Source of the DNA: Tragulus kanchil
Lineage: Eukaryota > Chordata > Mammalia > Artiodactyla > Tragulidae
Assembly: GCA_022376925.1 (NCBI GenBank)
Contig: JAIOJX010000005.1
Coordinates: forward strand, 90,493,001 to 90,557,000
Length of the DNA stretch: 64,000 nt
Direction of reading: 5' to 3'
The notes under the pieces were generated by a model that saw only the letters and a list, made by a program, of their open reading frames with translations, searched no databases and was not told the DNA's origin. Within the stretch, counting starts at the first letter, position 1. Each line of letters starts with the position of its first letter. The position numbers and the translations under genes were made by a program. Shown piece after piece: positions 37,562-49,177 of the stretch.

Positions 37562-39743
37562 CAAGCCAGCTTCATCCCCCCACCAATATCCACTCTATCA
37601 ATGTGCAGTTTAGGGGCCTTGTCGTCTAACTCCTGCAGGGCCCAAGGAGGGGAAGTTGTGCGGAAAGCTGCAGCATCTCAGCAGCTTCGTCCTGAGTCTG
37701 GACCATACTATTACTGATGGCGCAAGGTTTCTGGAACCCAGCACCGAAGACAGACATACAGCACATTTCCCAGAATTTTTACAGCAAGGACTCCCACCTG
37801 CTTCTATTCAGCAGAAACTCAAGGCCAGACCACCTTTCTCTGACAAATAAGCCAAGGCTTGAAACACAGTTACCATAAGAAAGGGAATTCCAAACCCCTG
37901 CATTCCACATTTAAAGCAGGTATCAGGCCTCTTTTATCACAGTTGTACAAGCCACAGTACTCAACTCCAGGGACAGCAAACATTGTTCAACCTGTTCAAC
38001 AAGCATAGTCATATGCAAAGATCTTGGCAGATGCTCACTAATAAGCTAACTGACACTGACATCCTGGAGAGACACTGCACCTGGGCCCACTACAGAGCAG
38101 TTTGAGAATGAAAGAAGCCATCTGCAGTAGATTGGGCAGCAAAAGCCCTTAGCATTTCAGTTTTTCAGAAAGGAACTGAGTTGCCTGTGTGAAACCAGCT
38201 TGTCCTGGTCCTCTGAAATGAGTTTGGCACAGGGCTCACGGTCAAGGTTAATGCAACAGTCCAGCCTGGTCTAAAGGCCCTGTACCAATCTCCTTTCCAA
38301 CAGGTCAAAATTAAGCAAACACTAAATAAAACAGCCATGACTAAAGAAGGAACCTAGATTTTTGGCAGTAAGTGTTACTGAGCCAATTTACACCTACAAA
38401 AAACAACAACAACAGGTATACCTAATTTAAACATACAGCAGGCGGGCTTCCCTGGTGGTCCAGTGGGTAGAGAGTCCACCGAGCAAGGCAAGGGGCAATG
38501 GTTTGATCCCTGGCTCAGGAAGATCCCATGTGCTGTGGAGTAGCTGGGCTGGTGTGCCCAATTACAAACCAGCGCTCTGGGGAGCATGCGTCCAAAGCCG
38601 GTGTTCTGCAACGAGAGAGGCCACTGTAATAGGAGGTCCACACATGCCAAAGAATTTAAAAGCCAGCTTCATCCCCCACCAATATCCACTCTATCAATGT
38701 GCATTTTGGCTGGAACTCCTGCAGGGCCCAAGGAGGGAAGTTGTGCGGAAAGCTGCAGCATCTCAGCAGCTTGCCTGAGTCTGGACCATACTATTACTGA
38801 TGGCGCAAGGTTTCTGGAACCCAGCACCGAAGACAGACATACAGCACATTTCCCAGAATTTTTACAGCAAGGACTCCCACCTGCTTCTATTCAGCAGAAA
38901 CTCAAGGCCAGACCACCTTTCTCTGACAAATAAGCCAAGGCTTGAAACACAGTTACCATAAGAAAGGGAATTCCAAACCCCTGCATTCCACATTTAAAGC
39001 AGGTATCAGGCCTCTTTTATCACAGTTGTACAAGCCACAGTACTCAACTCCAGGGACAGCAAACATTGTTCAACCTGTTCAACAAGCATAGTCATATGCA
39101 AAGATCTTGGCAGATGCTCACTAATAAGCTAACTGACACTGACATCCTGGAGAGACACTGCACCTGGGCCCACTACAGAGCAGTTTGAGAATGAAAGAAG
39201 CCATCTGCAGTAGATTGGGCAGCAAAAGCCCTTAGCATTTCAGGTTTTCAGAAAGGAACTGAGTTGCCTGTGTGAAACCAGCTTGTCCTGGTCCTCTGAA
39301 ATGAGTTTGGCACAGGGCTCACGGTCAAGGTTAATGCAACAGTCCAGCCTGGTCTAAAGGCCCTGTACCAATCTCCTTTCCAACAGGTCAAAATTAAGCA
39401 AACACTAAATAAAACAGCCATGACTAAAGAAGGAACCTAGATTTTTGGCAGTAAGTGTTACTGAGCCAATTTACACCTACAAAAAACAACAACAACAGGT
39501 ATACCTAATTTAAACATACAGCAGGCGGGCTTCCCTGGTGGTCCAGTGGGTAGAGAGTCCACCGAGCAAGGCAAGGGGCAATGGTTTGATCCCTGGCTCA
39601 GGAAGATCCCATGTGCTGTGGAGTAGCTGGGCTGGTGTGCCCAATTACAAACCAGCGCTCTGGGGAGCATGCGTCCAAAGCCGGTGTTCTGCAACGAGAG
39701 AGGCCACTGTAATAGGAGGTCCACACATGCCAAAGAATTTAAA
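37562..39743. repeat. Direct duplication D11 (~1.09 kb x2)
   Basis: Copy A is 37562-38660 and copy B 38660-39743. Both start 'aagccagcttcatcccc'. The first 150 bp of B carries several deletions relative to A ('gtgcattttggctggaac' versus 'gtgcagtttaggggcc' then 'ttgtcgtctaac'; 'cagcttgcctgag' versus 'cagcttcgtcctgag'); the rest is nearly identical. The junction falls inside a CHR-like SINE, whose first copy is cut after 'agaatttaaa'. Confidence 0.95.
38445..38659 (+). mobile_element. CHR-like SINE, 3' end cut by the D11 junction
   Basis: 'gggcttccctggtggtccag', 'ggtttgatccctggctcagg', body to 'gccaaagaatttaaa', then the sequence switches abruptly to D11 copy B without the usual tail. The complete version is at 39528-39780. 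Confidence 0.9.
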
Positions 39744-39780
39744 AAGATGGATGAAAATAAATATAATAATAAAAGAGACA
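39528..39780 (+). mobile_element. CHR-like SINE (complete copy of the 38445 element)
   Basis: Same sequence as 38445-38659 but continues into 'gatggatgaaaataaatata' and an A/T-rich tail. It represents the real insertion; the upstream copy is its D11 duplicate. Confidence 0.9.
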
Positions 39781-40624
39781 TGATGGGGAACATTTTTTTT
39801 AAATAAAATTTTTAAAAAAAACCCAAAAATGTGCAGCAGGGTCATAGTTTCGAGTCTTATTTCAGCCCACACAGTCCATGGTGCACCTTTCTTTTCCAGA
39901 TATGTGACACAGTAAAAACAGGTTCACACAGCTTGCTCATATGCAAGTTCATACAAGAAATGCTCAAAATATTTCCAAGACCTGATATTGAGTCTACTCT
40001 TCAAGGTATGGACAGTGTGTCAATGAGGACTAGACACAAGTCTTTGTTATAATCAACCTCATGTGAGAAGTACAGAGAGATAGACTCTACCTACCAAAGC
40101 AGGGGAGACTCAGGGACCAAGTAGTCAACCCTAAACCTCAATTAGAATGACACTGTGATAAGAGTATTATAATGTTTTTTTTCCACTCAGGAAAACTAAA
40201 TATCTATCTTTCTTATGTCTTCTGTAAAGCTGCAAAATATTAAGAAACAATCTTCTCCCTAAATGTATAACCACCATAGGCAATCAATTTACACTCACAG
40301 GTAAACAATCAGATTGGAGTGTTTGTTTTAAACCAGTGAGAACTTCTACTTGTAGCTAATGATTTCCTCACCTTACCTGTCTTTTTTCTAAGTATCAGAA
40401 GCTTTCACCTTGGGTGATCGAGCCTTTAAAGTCTGCACTGCGCATTTCCAAGGAGGCACTGCTGCAAAATAAGAACTACATTTGCACTTGGCATTGGCTC
40501 TTGTCTTCCTTCTGTCTCACTTACCATGATGGGCTCTCTCAGCCCTACATCAAATATTGTTAGTTTACATTTGTGCAAATCAAACAGAAAAACCTTTAGT
40601 TCCCCTTTTATGGCTAGAAGGTCA
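39781..40624. other. Unannotated unique sequence
   Basis: Non-coding and AT-rich. No recognised family. Confidence 0.4.
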
Positions 40625-40790
40625 TAATAATAAGAGCTACAATTTATTAAGTATCCAGCATGTGCTTTACATATAACTATCTTTAATCCTAGAATAACCC
40701 AGCAAAAGAGGTAGCGTGAGCTTAATACAGAACTATTTGGTGTTACAGCTGAGACTTAAACTCACATCTACCCTAAGCCCAAAGCGCAGG
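40625..40790 (+). mobile_element. MIR SINE fragment
   Basis: 'gagctacaatttattaagta', then 'ccagcatgtgctttacatat', 'ctttaatcctagaataaccc', 'agaggtagcgtgagc', then 'cagctgagacttaaactcac' follow the MIR consensus in order. Ancient. Confidence 0.7.
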
Positions 40791-41009
40791 ATCATAGGTC
40801 ATGAACTTATTCACTAAGTCAGCTCAGCTACAGAAAGAGACAGGCATCCTTAGTTCACGAAAACTAGAAGTTAAACAACTTGATATCACGCAAAACACAG
40901 TTCCCATGTGACTGATCTGGAGATTGTAATTGTGCCAAAAGAATGGTGACCAATAGATTTATTGAGGCAGGAGAGAGATGGACCCCAGACTGAACAGTTT
41001 TTCTCCTAT

Positions 41010-41530
41010 GGACAGAAACTCCACAATAGCAAGATGATGGAGGAGGCCAGGCCTTGCCCAGACAAAAGACCACACATTCTTCATTCTCAAAGTTAAGGTG
41101 ACCTCCCTGACTACACAGGTGCAGAAAGGCTCCTTGGAGGTCAAAAGATAGAGGGTTTCATCTCATGCTAAGTGATGCAACTACCCATAACGCTCTTCAC
41201 CAGAATCCATCTTGGCTTAGAAATGCACAGCACACATGGGAGAACCCTGAGATAAACCAAATACTGACTAAGAACCAGGCAAAGCAAGATGACTGGATAA
41301 AGGAAACCTGGAAGAAATGCTGCATAAAAGTGATTCAAACTACCAGAAGGGCGCAACTCTCTGAATTGACCCGTATGTCCATCACACATATTGTACTCTT
41401 TTCCCTCCTAATAAACGCTTGTTGGGGGTTCTTTTCTGCAAAGCTGAAGGGACAGGGCCTTGTCACTGACCATTGGTCTAGTCTGGCTGGGAACTGAAGC
41501 CCTGCTTCAAGCTGCTACAGGCCAAGGCCA
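41010..41530 (+). mobile_element. Old endogenous-retrovirus-like solo LTR (LTR-b)
   Basis: Homologous in order to 28290-29070. TATA-like 'gcataaaagtgattcaaact' (about 41323-41342), 'attgtactcttttccctcc', AATAAA at 41410-41415, 'gttcttttctgcaaag', end 'ctggctgggaactgaagccc'. No coding region on either side. Uninterrupted, but more diverged from LTR-a than paired LTRs of one recent provirus would be. Confidence 0.6.
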
Positions 41531-42400
41531 CCCAAGACCATTATGACAGTCACGCACAAAGGGATGAGGTATCTCACTGGTTTGCTCACCAAGCACTGAT
41601 AACACTGTTCTTAGCAAGATGGAGAGGGAGCTGATGGCCTACAACAGATCAACACAGCAACAGCAAAGAACAGAGGATGTCTGAAGGCAGCCAAGTATAT
41701 GACAAAAATAATAATAATAATAAGTTGAAGAATGAAGCACCTAAGTGGAGAAATATTTCCTGCCTGATAATAAGAAGATAGACTTAGACAGGCATAACTG
41801 CTTGCCAATGACAAATCATCTTCTAGAAATCATACTGATGATTCTATCAATGTCATGCAAGTATGCAGAAGATTACCAGGTAGCAAGGAATCCTTCACAG
41901 CCCCAGTTCAAACAAGTTAGCAGCTATATACCAAACATATCTGGACAATTGTGGTTTTTATAAAACTTTTAATATATTGTTAGAAAATAAGATAATCAGG
42001 TGAACAGGTTAACTGACAGTATATTACACTTCACGCAGAGTAGTTCAAATTTATTCAAATTTAAGTTGGAGAAAAACTAAACCAGGAATTTCCTGGATTT
42101 TAGTAAAAAAAAAAAATCGTATAGATTTTAGGATATGCAATAGCTGTTTGTGACTCTAAATGCATTAGAATACTAAGAATACAGCAAGAAAGTTGTCATA
42201 AAATGAAAATTTTAACCTTAGCTGGATTTTTTTTTTAACCTTAGCTGGATGGCAATCAATATTGAAGAGGAATAGGATGGGAAGGTCACCTTTTCCCATA
42301 AAGACATTAAAAACACATCTACAAGTTGGAACAATTCACACAGAACATCTATTGAATGTCAGCAGAAGACCTAAGACTTCCAAAATGTCAAGAAAATATC
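41531..42400. other. Unannotated unique sequence
   Basis: Contains a short (AAT)n tract at about 41704-41722 and a tandem 'aaccttagctggat' pair at 42211-42250. No gene seen. Confidence 0.4.
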
Positions 42401-42401
42401 C

Positions 42402-42535
42402 ATGTGGAATTCCCTGCCACTTCAATGGTTAGGGCTCAACACTTTCAGTGCGGTGATGGCATGGGTTCAATCCCTGATCAGGAAACTAACATCCCACAAG
42501 CCATAAATCACAGCCAAAAAGAAAAGAAAGCAAAA
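42402..42535 (+). mobile_element. CHR-1-type SINE, short
   Basis: 'gaattccctgccacttcaat', 'gcatgggttcaatccctgat', 'caggaaactaacatccca', then 'aagccataaatcacagcc' and an A-rich tail. The tRNA-like head and the short body fit the CHR-1 layout of cetartiodactyls. Confidence 0.75.
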
Positions 42536-42599
42536 TCCCCACAAAATCAGATGGGACAAGAAGAAAAAGAGAAAGGAAGTGGGATGGGATCTCTGCCCC

Positions 42600-44478
42600 A
42601 GGGAGAGAGTTGTTAAGGAAGGAATGTTCCCACACGCTGGGGAGTCACCTCACCAGCAGGGAGATCAGCCTGGCCAGAGGGCAACTTTGAGGCCTACGAG
42701 GAGAATACAGTAACTGGTTTGTGAAAGGCAAAATGAAGAGCAACCTGCATAAAAGGTTGGCACCACTGCCCTGGTCTCCCTGGCCTGAGACTCTTGTCTG
42801 TCACTGTGGGTGAGGGCTGGGTGCTCAAGCGTGCAAGCTTCAGAGGTCAGACTCAAGGAAAGGACCAGACCTGGCCCTGTGGAGGGAGCCTGAAGAGGCT
42901 GAACTATAGCAACTGAGGGTATATTCAGCAGAACCTGGGGTTCGCCAGTGAGGCAAGGTGCCATCACTGGGACAGCACACAATGAGAGGGATGGAACCAC
43001 CATTAAGGCTTCTTTCCTGGTGAGCACTCCTAGGTAACAGGAGTTACCAGAGGCAGACACAGGGTGCTGCTACAGGCCCCATGGATAGGCAGCGATGACT
43101 GCCCTTGCTGTTCCAGGAGCGCACAAACAGAACGTTCCCCTAGGAGACCCGAGAGCAGGTGCCAGGGGCTGCCCACACTGTCCTGAGAGTGCGCAAGGGC
43201 TGCTGCACCTGCACACTCCATACAAGGGGATAACAGCCAGCACACGCTGAGGAAAGAGACAGAAAGCATCCAAAGCAAAAGAAACCACTCAATTCTAGAA
43301 AAGATGGTAAAGTAGAAGGACCTAATCACGGTTCATCTCATGAAAACATGAAAATCACGACTGCTGAACAATCCCTGACAAAAAAGATTAGAACTTACCA
43401 AAAAAGATACTCTACCCTCAAGACAAAGAAGCGTCAGCACATGACAGGATGAAAACTTCTGTGACATAATCAACTCCTATACCCATCAAGTGGGTGCCTC
43501 ACAAAATGGAAAATAATTATATCACACAAGTTCTCCCATAAAACTAGAAGTTTTGAGCCCCAGTGCAGGCTCCCCAGCCTGAGGGTCTGGCAGCAGGAGG
43601 AGGAACCCTCAGAACATTTCAGTTTGGAGGCCCGTGGGCCATAAATGCAGGAGCTCCAAGGACTAAGAAACAGAAACTCTGCTCTTGGAGGGAGCATACA
43701 AGGTGTCACGTATATGGAGACCCAGCACAAACCAGTAATGCCATACAAGCCTGAGCTGGGACTACCAGCAAGTCTTTGCAGGGTATCCTGGGGAGGCCAG
43801 GGTCAGCTGTGGCTCACTGCTGATGCAAGAACATTGGTGGCAGAAGTCCTAGAGAGTACAGACCTGCAGGAGCTCTCCCAGAGTTTGCCACTGTGGCACC
43901 AAGACCTGGTCCCACCCAACAACAGGCAGGCCCCAGTGCTGGAATGCTTCAGGCCAAACAACCAGCAGGAGAGTAACACAGGGCCACCCATCAGCAGACA
44001 TGCTGCCTAAAATCATAATGAACTCACAACCACCTCTAAAAATAATCCTTGATGTAGCCTTAGTCACCAGAGAGACAAGACCCTGCTCCACCCGCCAGTC
44101 AGCAGGCACCAGTCCCTCTCACCAGGAAGCCTGCACAAGCTCCAGGACCAAACTCACCCACCAGGGGGCAGACTCCAGAAGCAAGAAGAACACTGAAGTC
44201 AGTGGCAAGGAGACCACCCACACAGAAAGTAGACAAAATAAGATGGCAGAGAAATACAATCCAGACAAAGGAACAAAATAAAAAACCAAAAGAACTAAAT
44301 GAAGTGATGACAGGCAACCTTTCTGAAGAAGAATTTTGAGCAATTATAATAAAAAATAATCTAAGATCTCAGATAAAGAATGTGGCACAGACAGAAAAGA
44401 TACCAAAGATGTATGAAAGTGAGAGGATTTAAAGATGAAACATAGATGAACAATATAATAACTGAAATGAAAACACAC
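42600..44478 (+). mobile_element. L1 5'UTR and start of ORF1 (L1MA-like)
   Basis: 43990-44478 matches the order of L1M-type 5' ends: 'gcaggcaccagtccctctca', 'ccaggaagcctgcacaagc', 'caccagggggcagactccag', 'agacaaaataagatggcaga' and then 'ccaaaagaactaaatgaag', which is the beginning of ORF1. Part of 42600-43990 is GC-rich and plausibly the rest of the 5'UTR, with lower certainty. The element stops at the CHR-2 insertion at 44480 and I did not find its continuation. Confidence 0.65.
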
Positions 44479-44479
44479 T

Positions 44480-44765
44480 AGGACTCCTCTGATGGCTTAG
44501 CAGATAAGAATTTGACTATCAATGCAGAGGACATGGGTTCAATCCATGATCTGGGAAGATTCCACAACTACAGGGCAACTAAGTCCGTGTACCACAATTA
44601 CCGAACCCATGCTCTGAGGTAAATGAGCTGGAACTACTGAGCCTTAGAGCCCATATTCTACAATTAGAGAAGTCACTAAATGAGAAGCCCCAGCTTACCA
44701 CAACTGAAGAGAGGCCCACATGCAGCAATGAATACCCAGTATAGTCAAAAATGATTAAAATAATA
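44480..44765 (+). mobile_element. CHR-2-type SINE, diverged
   Basis: 'aggactcctctgatggctta', 'caatgcagaggacatgggtt', 'caatccatgatctgggaaga', then 'agagaagtcactaaatgaga' and 'gcaatgaatacccag'. Its 3' half (from 44650) is repeated at 45750 by D12. Confidence 0.85.
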
Positions 44766-44881
44766 TTTTTTTGTTTAGACTAACTATGCCATGTTATTTT
44801 ATTCAGCAACTAGAGAAGCACTGCCTTTTATGGTGATGGGGATATAGTATTGAGCAAGACAAGATAATCTCTCTTTTTTTT

Positions 44882-45704
44882 CCTTTTTTTTTTTGATTTT
44901 ACAGAGTTTTGTTGTTTACAGATATGTATAATTCCACATTAGTCACATGTATATCCCATTCCCTCAATCCCACCCCTCTAGGCTGTCACATAGCTCCCAT
45001 GTGTGATCCCTTAGTCCCACAGCACATTGACAATAGTTATCTCTTTTACATAAGATAGTACAAGGTTCCATATTGCTCTTTCCATATCTCTCACCCATTC
45101 TTCCTTCTTCCCAATGTCCGTAAGTCTGTTCTCTATGACTGTTTTTCCATCAATGCTCTGTGTGTTTATTTATCAGTACGAACTTACTAGATTCCATATG
45201 TATGTTAGTATACTGTATTTGTCCTTCTCTTTTTGACTTACTTCACTGTGTATAATAGGTTTAGATTCACCCATCTCATTAGGACTGAATCTTCTGCATT
45301 TCTTTTGGTAGCTGAGAAATATTCCATTGTATATATGCACCAGAGCTTCTTTATCCATTCATTTGTCAATGGACATCTATGTTATTATTAGAGAAATGCA
45401 AATCAAAATTACAAAGAGATATCACCTCACACCAGTCAGAATGGCCATCATCAAAAAATCTACAGACAATAAATGCTGGAGAGGATTAGGAGAAAAGGGA
45501 ACACTCTTGCATTGCTGGTAGGAATGCAAATTGATACAGCCTCTATGGAAGACAGTACAGAGAGTCCTTAAAAAACTAAAACTAGAAGCACCATACGAAC
45601 CAGCAATCCCACTATTAGGCGTATACACTGATGAAATCAAAATTGAAAGAGACACGTGTACCCCAATGTTCATTGCAGCACTCTATACAATAGCTAGATC
45701 ATGG
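44882..45704 (-). mobile_element. 5'-inverted (twin-primed) young L1 3' end, copy A
   Basis: 44882-45383 is antisense L1 3' end, starting with the poly(T) and 'acagagttttgttgtttac'. At about 45384 the orientation flips to sense: 'attattagagaaatgcaaat' through 'aatgctggagaggattagg' to 'acaatagctagatcatgg'. In the intact L1 frame the sense block ends about 9 bp before the point where the antisense block starts, so the two halves are adjacent ORF2 segments with the 5' one inverted. ORF2 C-terminal Cys residues are visible in 45327-45521. Confidence 0.93.
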
Positions 45705-45985
45705 AAAATTATTAAATAAAATTTAAGAGCAGGAACCCTGAAACTGAAGCCCCATATTCTACAATTAGAGAAGTCACTAAATGAGAAGCCCCAGCTTACC
45801 ACAACTGAAGAGAGGCCCACATGCAGCAATGAATACCCAGTATAGTCAAAAATGATTAAAATAATATTTTTTTGTTTAGACTAACTATGCCATGTTATTT
45901 TATTCAGCAACTAGAGAAGCACTGCCTTTTATGGTGATGGGGATATAGTATTGAGCAAGACAAGATAATCTCTCTTTTTTTTCCT

Positions 45986-46805
45986 TTTTTTTTTTGATTT
46001 TACAGAGTTTTGTTGTTTACAGATATGTATAATTCCACATTAGTCACATGTATATCCCATTCCCTCAATCCCACCCCTCTAGGCTGTCACATAGCTCCCA
46101 TGTGTGATCCCTTAGTCCCACAGCACATTGACAATAGTTATCTCTTTTACATAAGATAGTACAAGGTTCCATATTGCTCTTTCCATATCTCTCACCCATT
46201 CTTCCTTCTTCCCAATGTCCGTAAGTCTGTTCTCTATGACTGTTTTTCCATCAATGCTCTGTGTGTTTATTTATCAGTACGAACTTACTAGATTCCATAT
46301 GTATGTTAGTATACTGTATTTGTCCTTCTCTTTTTGACTTACTTCACTGTGTATAATAGGTTTAGATTCACCCATCTCATTAGGACTGAATCTTCTGCAT
46401 TTCTTTTGGTAGCTGAGAAATATTCCATTGTATATATGCACCAGAGCTTCTTTATCCATTCATTTGTCAATGGACATCTATGTTATTATTAGAGAAATGC
46501 AAATCAAAATTACAAAGAGATATCACCTCACACCAGTCAGAATGGCCATCATCAAAAAATCTACAGACAATAAATGCTGGAGAGGATTAGGAGAAAAGGG
46601 AACACTCTTGCATTGCTGGTAGGAATGCAAATTGATACAGCCTCTATGGAAGACAGTACAGAGAGTCCTTAAAAAACTAAAACTAGAAGCACCATACGAA
46701 CCAGCAATCCCACTATTAGGCGTATACACTGATGAAATCAAAATTGAAAGAGACACGTGTACCCCAATGTTCATTGCAGCACTCTATACAATAGCTAGAT
46801 CATGG
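45986..46805 (-). mobile_element. 5'-inverted L1, copy B (D12 duplicate)
   Basis: Same inverted structure as 44882-45704 at an offset of about 1101 bp. Near the 3' edge A has 'atggaaaattattaaat' and B 'atggattattaaat', a three-base difference. Not an independent insertion. Confidence 0.93.
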
Positions 46806-47381
46806 ATTATTAAATAAAATTTTTAAAAACACACATTAGACTACCAGGTCAGAGACAAAGACTTCATTGCTCTCGGTACAGCAAGCAGCAGGAGCTTCAG
46901 CATATTTGTGTTGACCCCAAGTCTTATGGAAGTGACACAATACAGCTGAGAAGCACACAGTGGGTTTGCATATGGCTGAGGAACACTGAGTTTGGGAAAT
47001 CCACGGCTTTTATAGCAAGAAGTAAATACAACCTGCTCTTTGTCAAGTTTACTCATTGCAGACACAACCCTGAGAGGCCACTGGGCAAAGAGTGATCAGG
47101 ACCTCGCATTCTGCTGTACTCAGTATGACATTTAGGAGAATAACAGTCCTATCTTTCCTAGCAATATAGAGAGCCATTGGAAGCAAGAAATATGAGACCG
47201 ATTTGGAAAAGCACAGCCTGACTCTGTAGAGTAGATATGGAAAGAGGAAAATATGGAAGATGGAAAGAGGCAGATCTGTTCAGCTGTGAAAAAATCTTAC
47301 TGGAGTCCAAATGGTTACTTCCTAGAGATGACCAATCAAAAGTTCTGAAATTGAAACTGTGATTTAAAAACTTCTAGTAGG

Positions 47382-47725
47382 CACTACCCTGGTGACTCAG
47401 TGGTTAATAATGCCTGCCAATGTAAGGGCAGTATACTGGTTCGATTCCTGGTCCGGGAAGATTCCACATGCCACAGAGCAATTAATACCGTATGCCACAA
47501 CTGAGCCTGTGCTCTCGAGCCCACAAGCTACAACTGCTGAAGTCTGCATGCCTAGAGCCTGCGCTCTGCAACAACAGAATCCACAACAGTGAGAGGCCCA
47601 ACACCACAATGAAGGGTAGCCCCTACTCGCTTTAACTACAGACAATCTGCATGCAGTAGTAAAGATAAAGCATGGCCCAAAATAAGTGAAATAAAATATA
47701 GTTTTTAAAAATAAAATAAAAACCC
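47382..47725 (+). mobile_element. CHR-2-type SINE, copy in D13-A
   Basis: 'ggcactaccctggtgactca', 'ggttcgattcctggtccggg', 'aagattccacatgccacaga', body with repeated 'caac' and an A-rich tail. Confidence 0.86.
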
Positions 47726-47743
47726 CCCAAAAAAGAAGTCCAG

Positions 47744-47926
47744 GGCTTCCCCTGGTGGTCCAGTGGGTAAGGACACCGCCTTGCAGTGCAAGGGGCGCCA
47801 GTTCGAGCCCTGGCCTGGGAAGATCCCACGTGCCGTGGAGCGGCTGGACCCATGTGTCCAATTACTGAGCTGGAGCGCTGAGGACCACCGCCTTGCCAGA
47901 TGGGAGGCCCACAGGAGCGCAATGGA
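47744..47926 (+). mobile_element. CHR-like SINE, collapsed end at the D13 junction
   Basis: Starts 'ggcttcccctggtggtccag' directly after 'aagaagtccag' (47733-47743). From about 47880 the sequence loses most of the body and ends 'ggaggcccacaggagcgc'. Compare the complete copy at 48847-49177. Confidence 0.88.
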
Positions 47927-48484
47927 AAAAAACACACATTAGACTACCAGGTCAGAGACAAAGACTTCATTGCTCTCGGTACAGCAAGCAGCAGGAGCTT
48001 CAGCATATTTGTGTTGACCCCAAGTCTTATGGAAGTGACACAATACAGCTGAGAAGCACACAGTGGGTTTGCATATGGCTGAGGAACACTGAGTTTGGGA
48101 AATCCACGGCTTTTATAGCAAGAAGTAAATACAACCTGCTCTTTGTCAAGTTTACTCATTGCAGACACAACCCTGAGAGGCCACTGGGCAAAGAGTGATC
48201 AGGACCTCGCATTCTGCTGTACTCAGTATGACATTTAGGAGAATAACAGTCCTATCTTTCCTAGCAATATAGAGAGCCATTGGAAGCAAGAAATATGAGA
48301 CCGATTTGGAAAAGCACAGCCTGACTCTGTAGAGTAGATATGGAAAGAGGAAAATATGGAAGATGGAAAGAGGCAGATCTGTTCAGCTGTGAAAAAATCT
48401 TACTGGAGTCCAAATGGTTACTTCCTAGAGATGACCAATCAAAAGTTCTGAAATTGAAACTGTGATTTAAAAACTTCTAGTAGG

Positions 48485-48828
48485 CACTACCCTGGTGACT
48501 CAGTGGTTAATAATGCCTGCCAATGTAAGGGCAGTATACTGGTTCGATTCCTGGTCCGGGAAGATTCCACATGCCACAGAGCAATTAATACCGTATGCCA
48601 CAACTGAGCCTGTGCTCTCGAGCCCACAAGCTACAACTGCTGAAGTCTGCATGCCTAGAGCCTGCGCTCTGCAACAACAGAATCCACAACAGTGAGAGGC
48701 CCAACACCACAATGAAGGGTAGCCCCTACTCGCTTTAACTACAGACAATCTGCATGCAGTAGTAAAGATAAAGCATGGCCCAAAATAAGTGAAATAAAAT
48801 ATAGTTTTTAAAAATAAAATAAAAACCC
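48485..48828 (+). mobile_element. CHR-2-type SINE, copy in D13-B
   Basis: Duplicate of 47382-47725 at a constant offset of 1103 bp. Confidence 0.86.
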
Positions 48829-48846
48829 CCCAAAAAAGAAGTCCAG

Positions 48847-49177
48847 GGCTTCCCCTGGTGGTCCAGTGGGTAAGGACACCGCCTTGCAGTGCAAGGGGCG
48901 CCAGTTCGAGCCCTGGCCTGGGAAGATCCCACGTGCCGTGGAGCGGCTGGACCCATGTGTCCAATTACTGAGCTGGAGCGCTGGAGCTCTGGAGCGCATG
49001 CGCCCAGAGCCGGCGCTCTGCAACGACAGATGCCACCATGATGGGAGGCCCACAGGAGCCAAAGAACAAAGACGGATGAACATAGAGAAAGGAAAGACCA
49101 ACAGAAGTGGCCCGCCTGCTCCCCTCCCTCTCCAACCCGACCCCCGCCCAAAATAAATAAAATAATAATAAAAAAAA
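48847..49177 (+). mobile_element. CHR-like SINE with C-rich extension, complete
   Basis: TSD 'aagaagtccag' at 48836-48846 and 49178-49188. Body is complete ('gagcgcatgcgcccagagcc', 'gatgggaggcccacagg'), followed by a C-rich stretch (49110-49149, 'cccgcctgctcccctccc') and an AATA-rich tail. The downstream TSD is the first sequence of an L1 ORF2 fragment. Confidence 0.92.

Larger units (their letters stand above)
44650..46822. repeat. Direct duplication D12 (~1.10 kb offset)
   Basis: Copy A is 44650-45724 and copy B 45750-46822. Both start 'cccatattctacaattagag' and end 'attattaaataaaattt'. A 25-bp stretch (45725-45749, 'aagagcaggaaccctg...') lies between the copies. It duplicates the SINE 3' half plus the whole twin-primed L1. 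Confidence 0.95.
46825..49060. repeat. Direct duplication D13 (1103 bp offset)
   Basis: Copy A is 46825-47926 and copy B 47927 to about 49060. Both start 'aacacacattagactaccag'. The last 50 bp of A is a collapsed version of the SINE in B: A reads 'gagcgctgaggaccaccgcc' then 'ttgccagatgggaggccc', where B has about 100 more bases. Each copy includes a CHR-2 and a CHR-like SINE. Confidence 0.95.

Noticed and set aside
28290..41530. One provirus with 5' and 3' LTRs
   Set aside because: The LTR-like ends differ strongly and the interval holds only other repeats and unique DNA, with no gag, pol or env seen.
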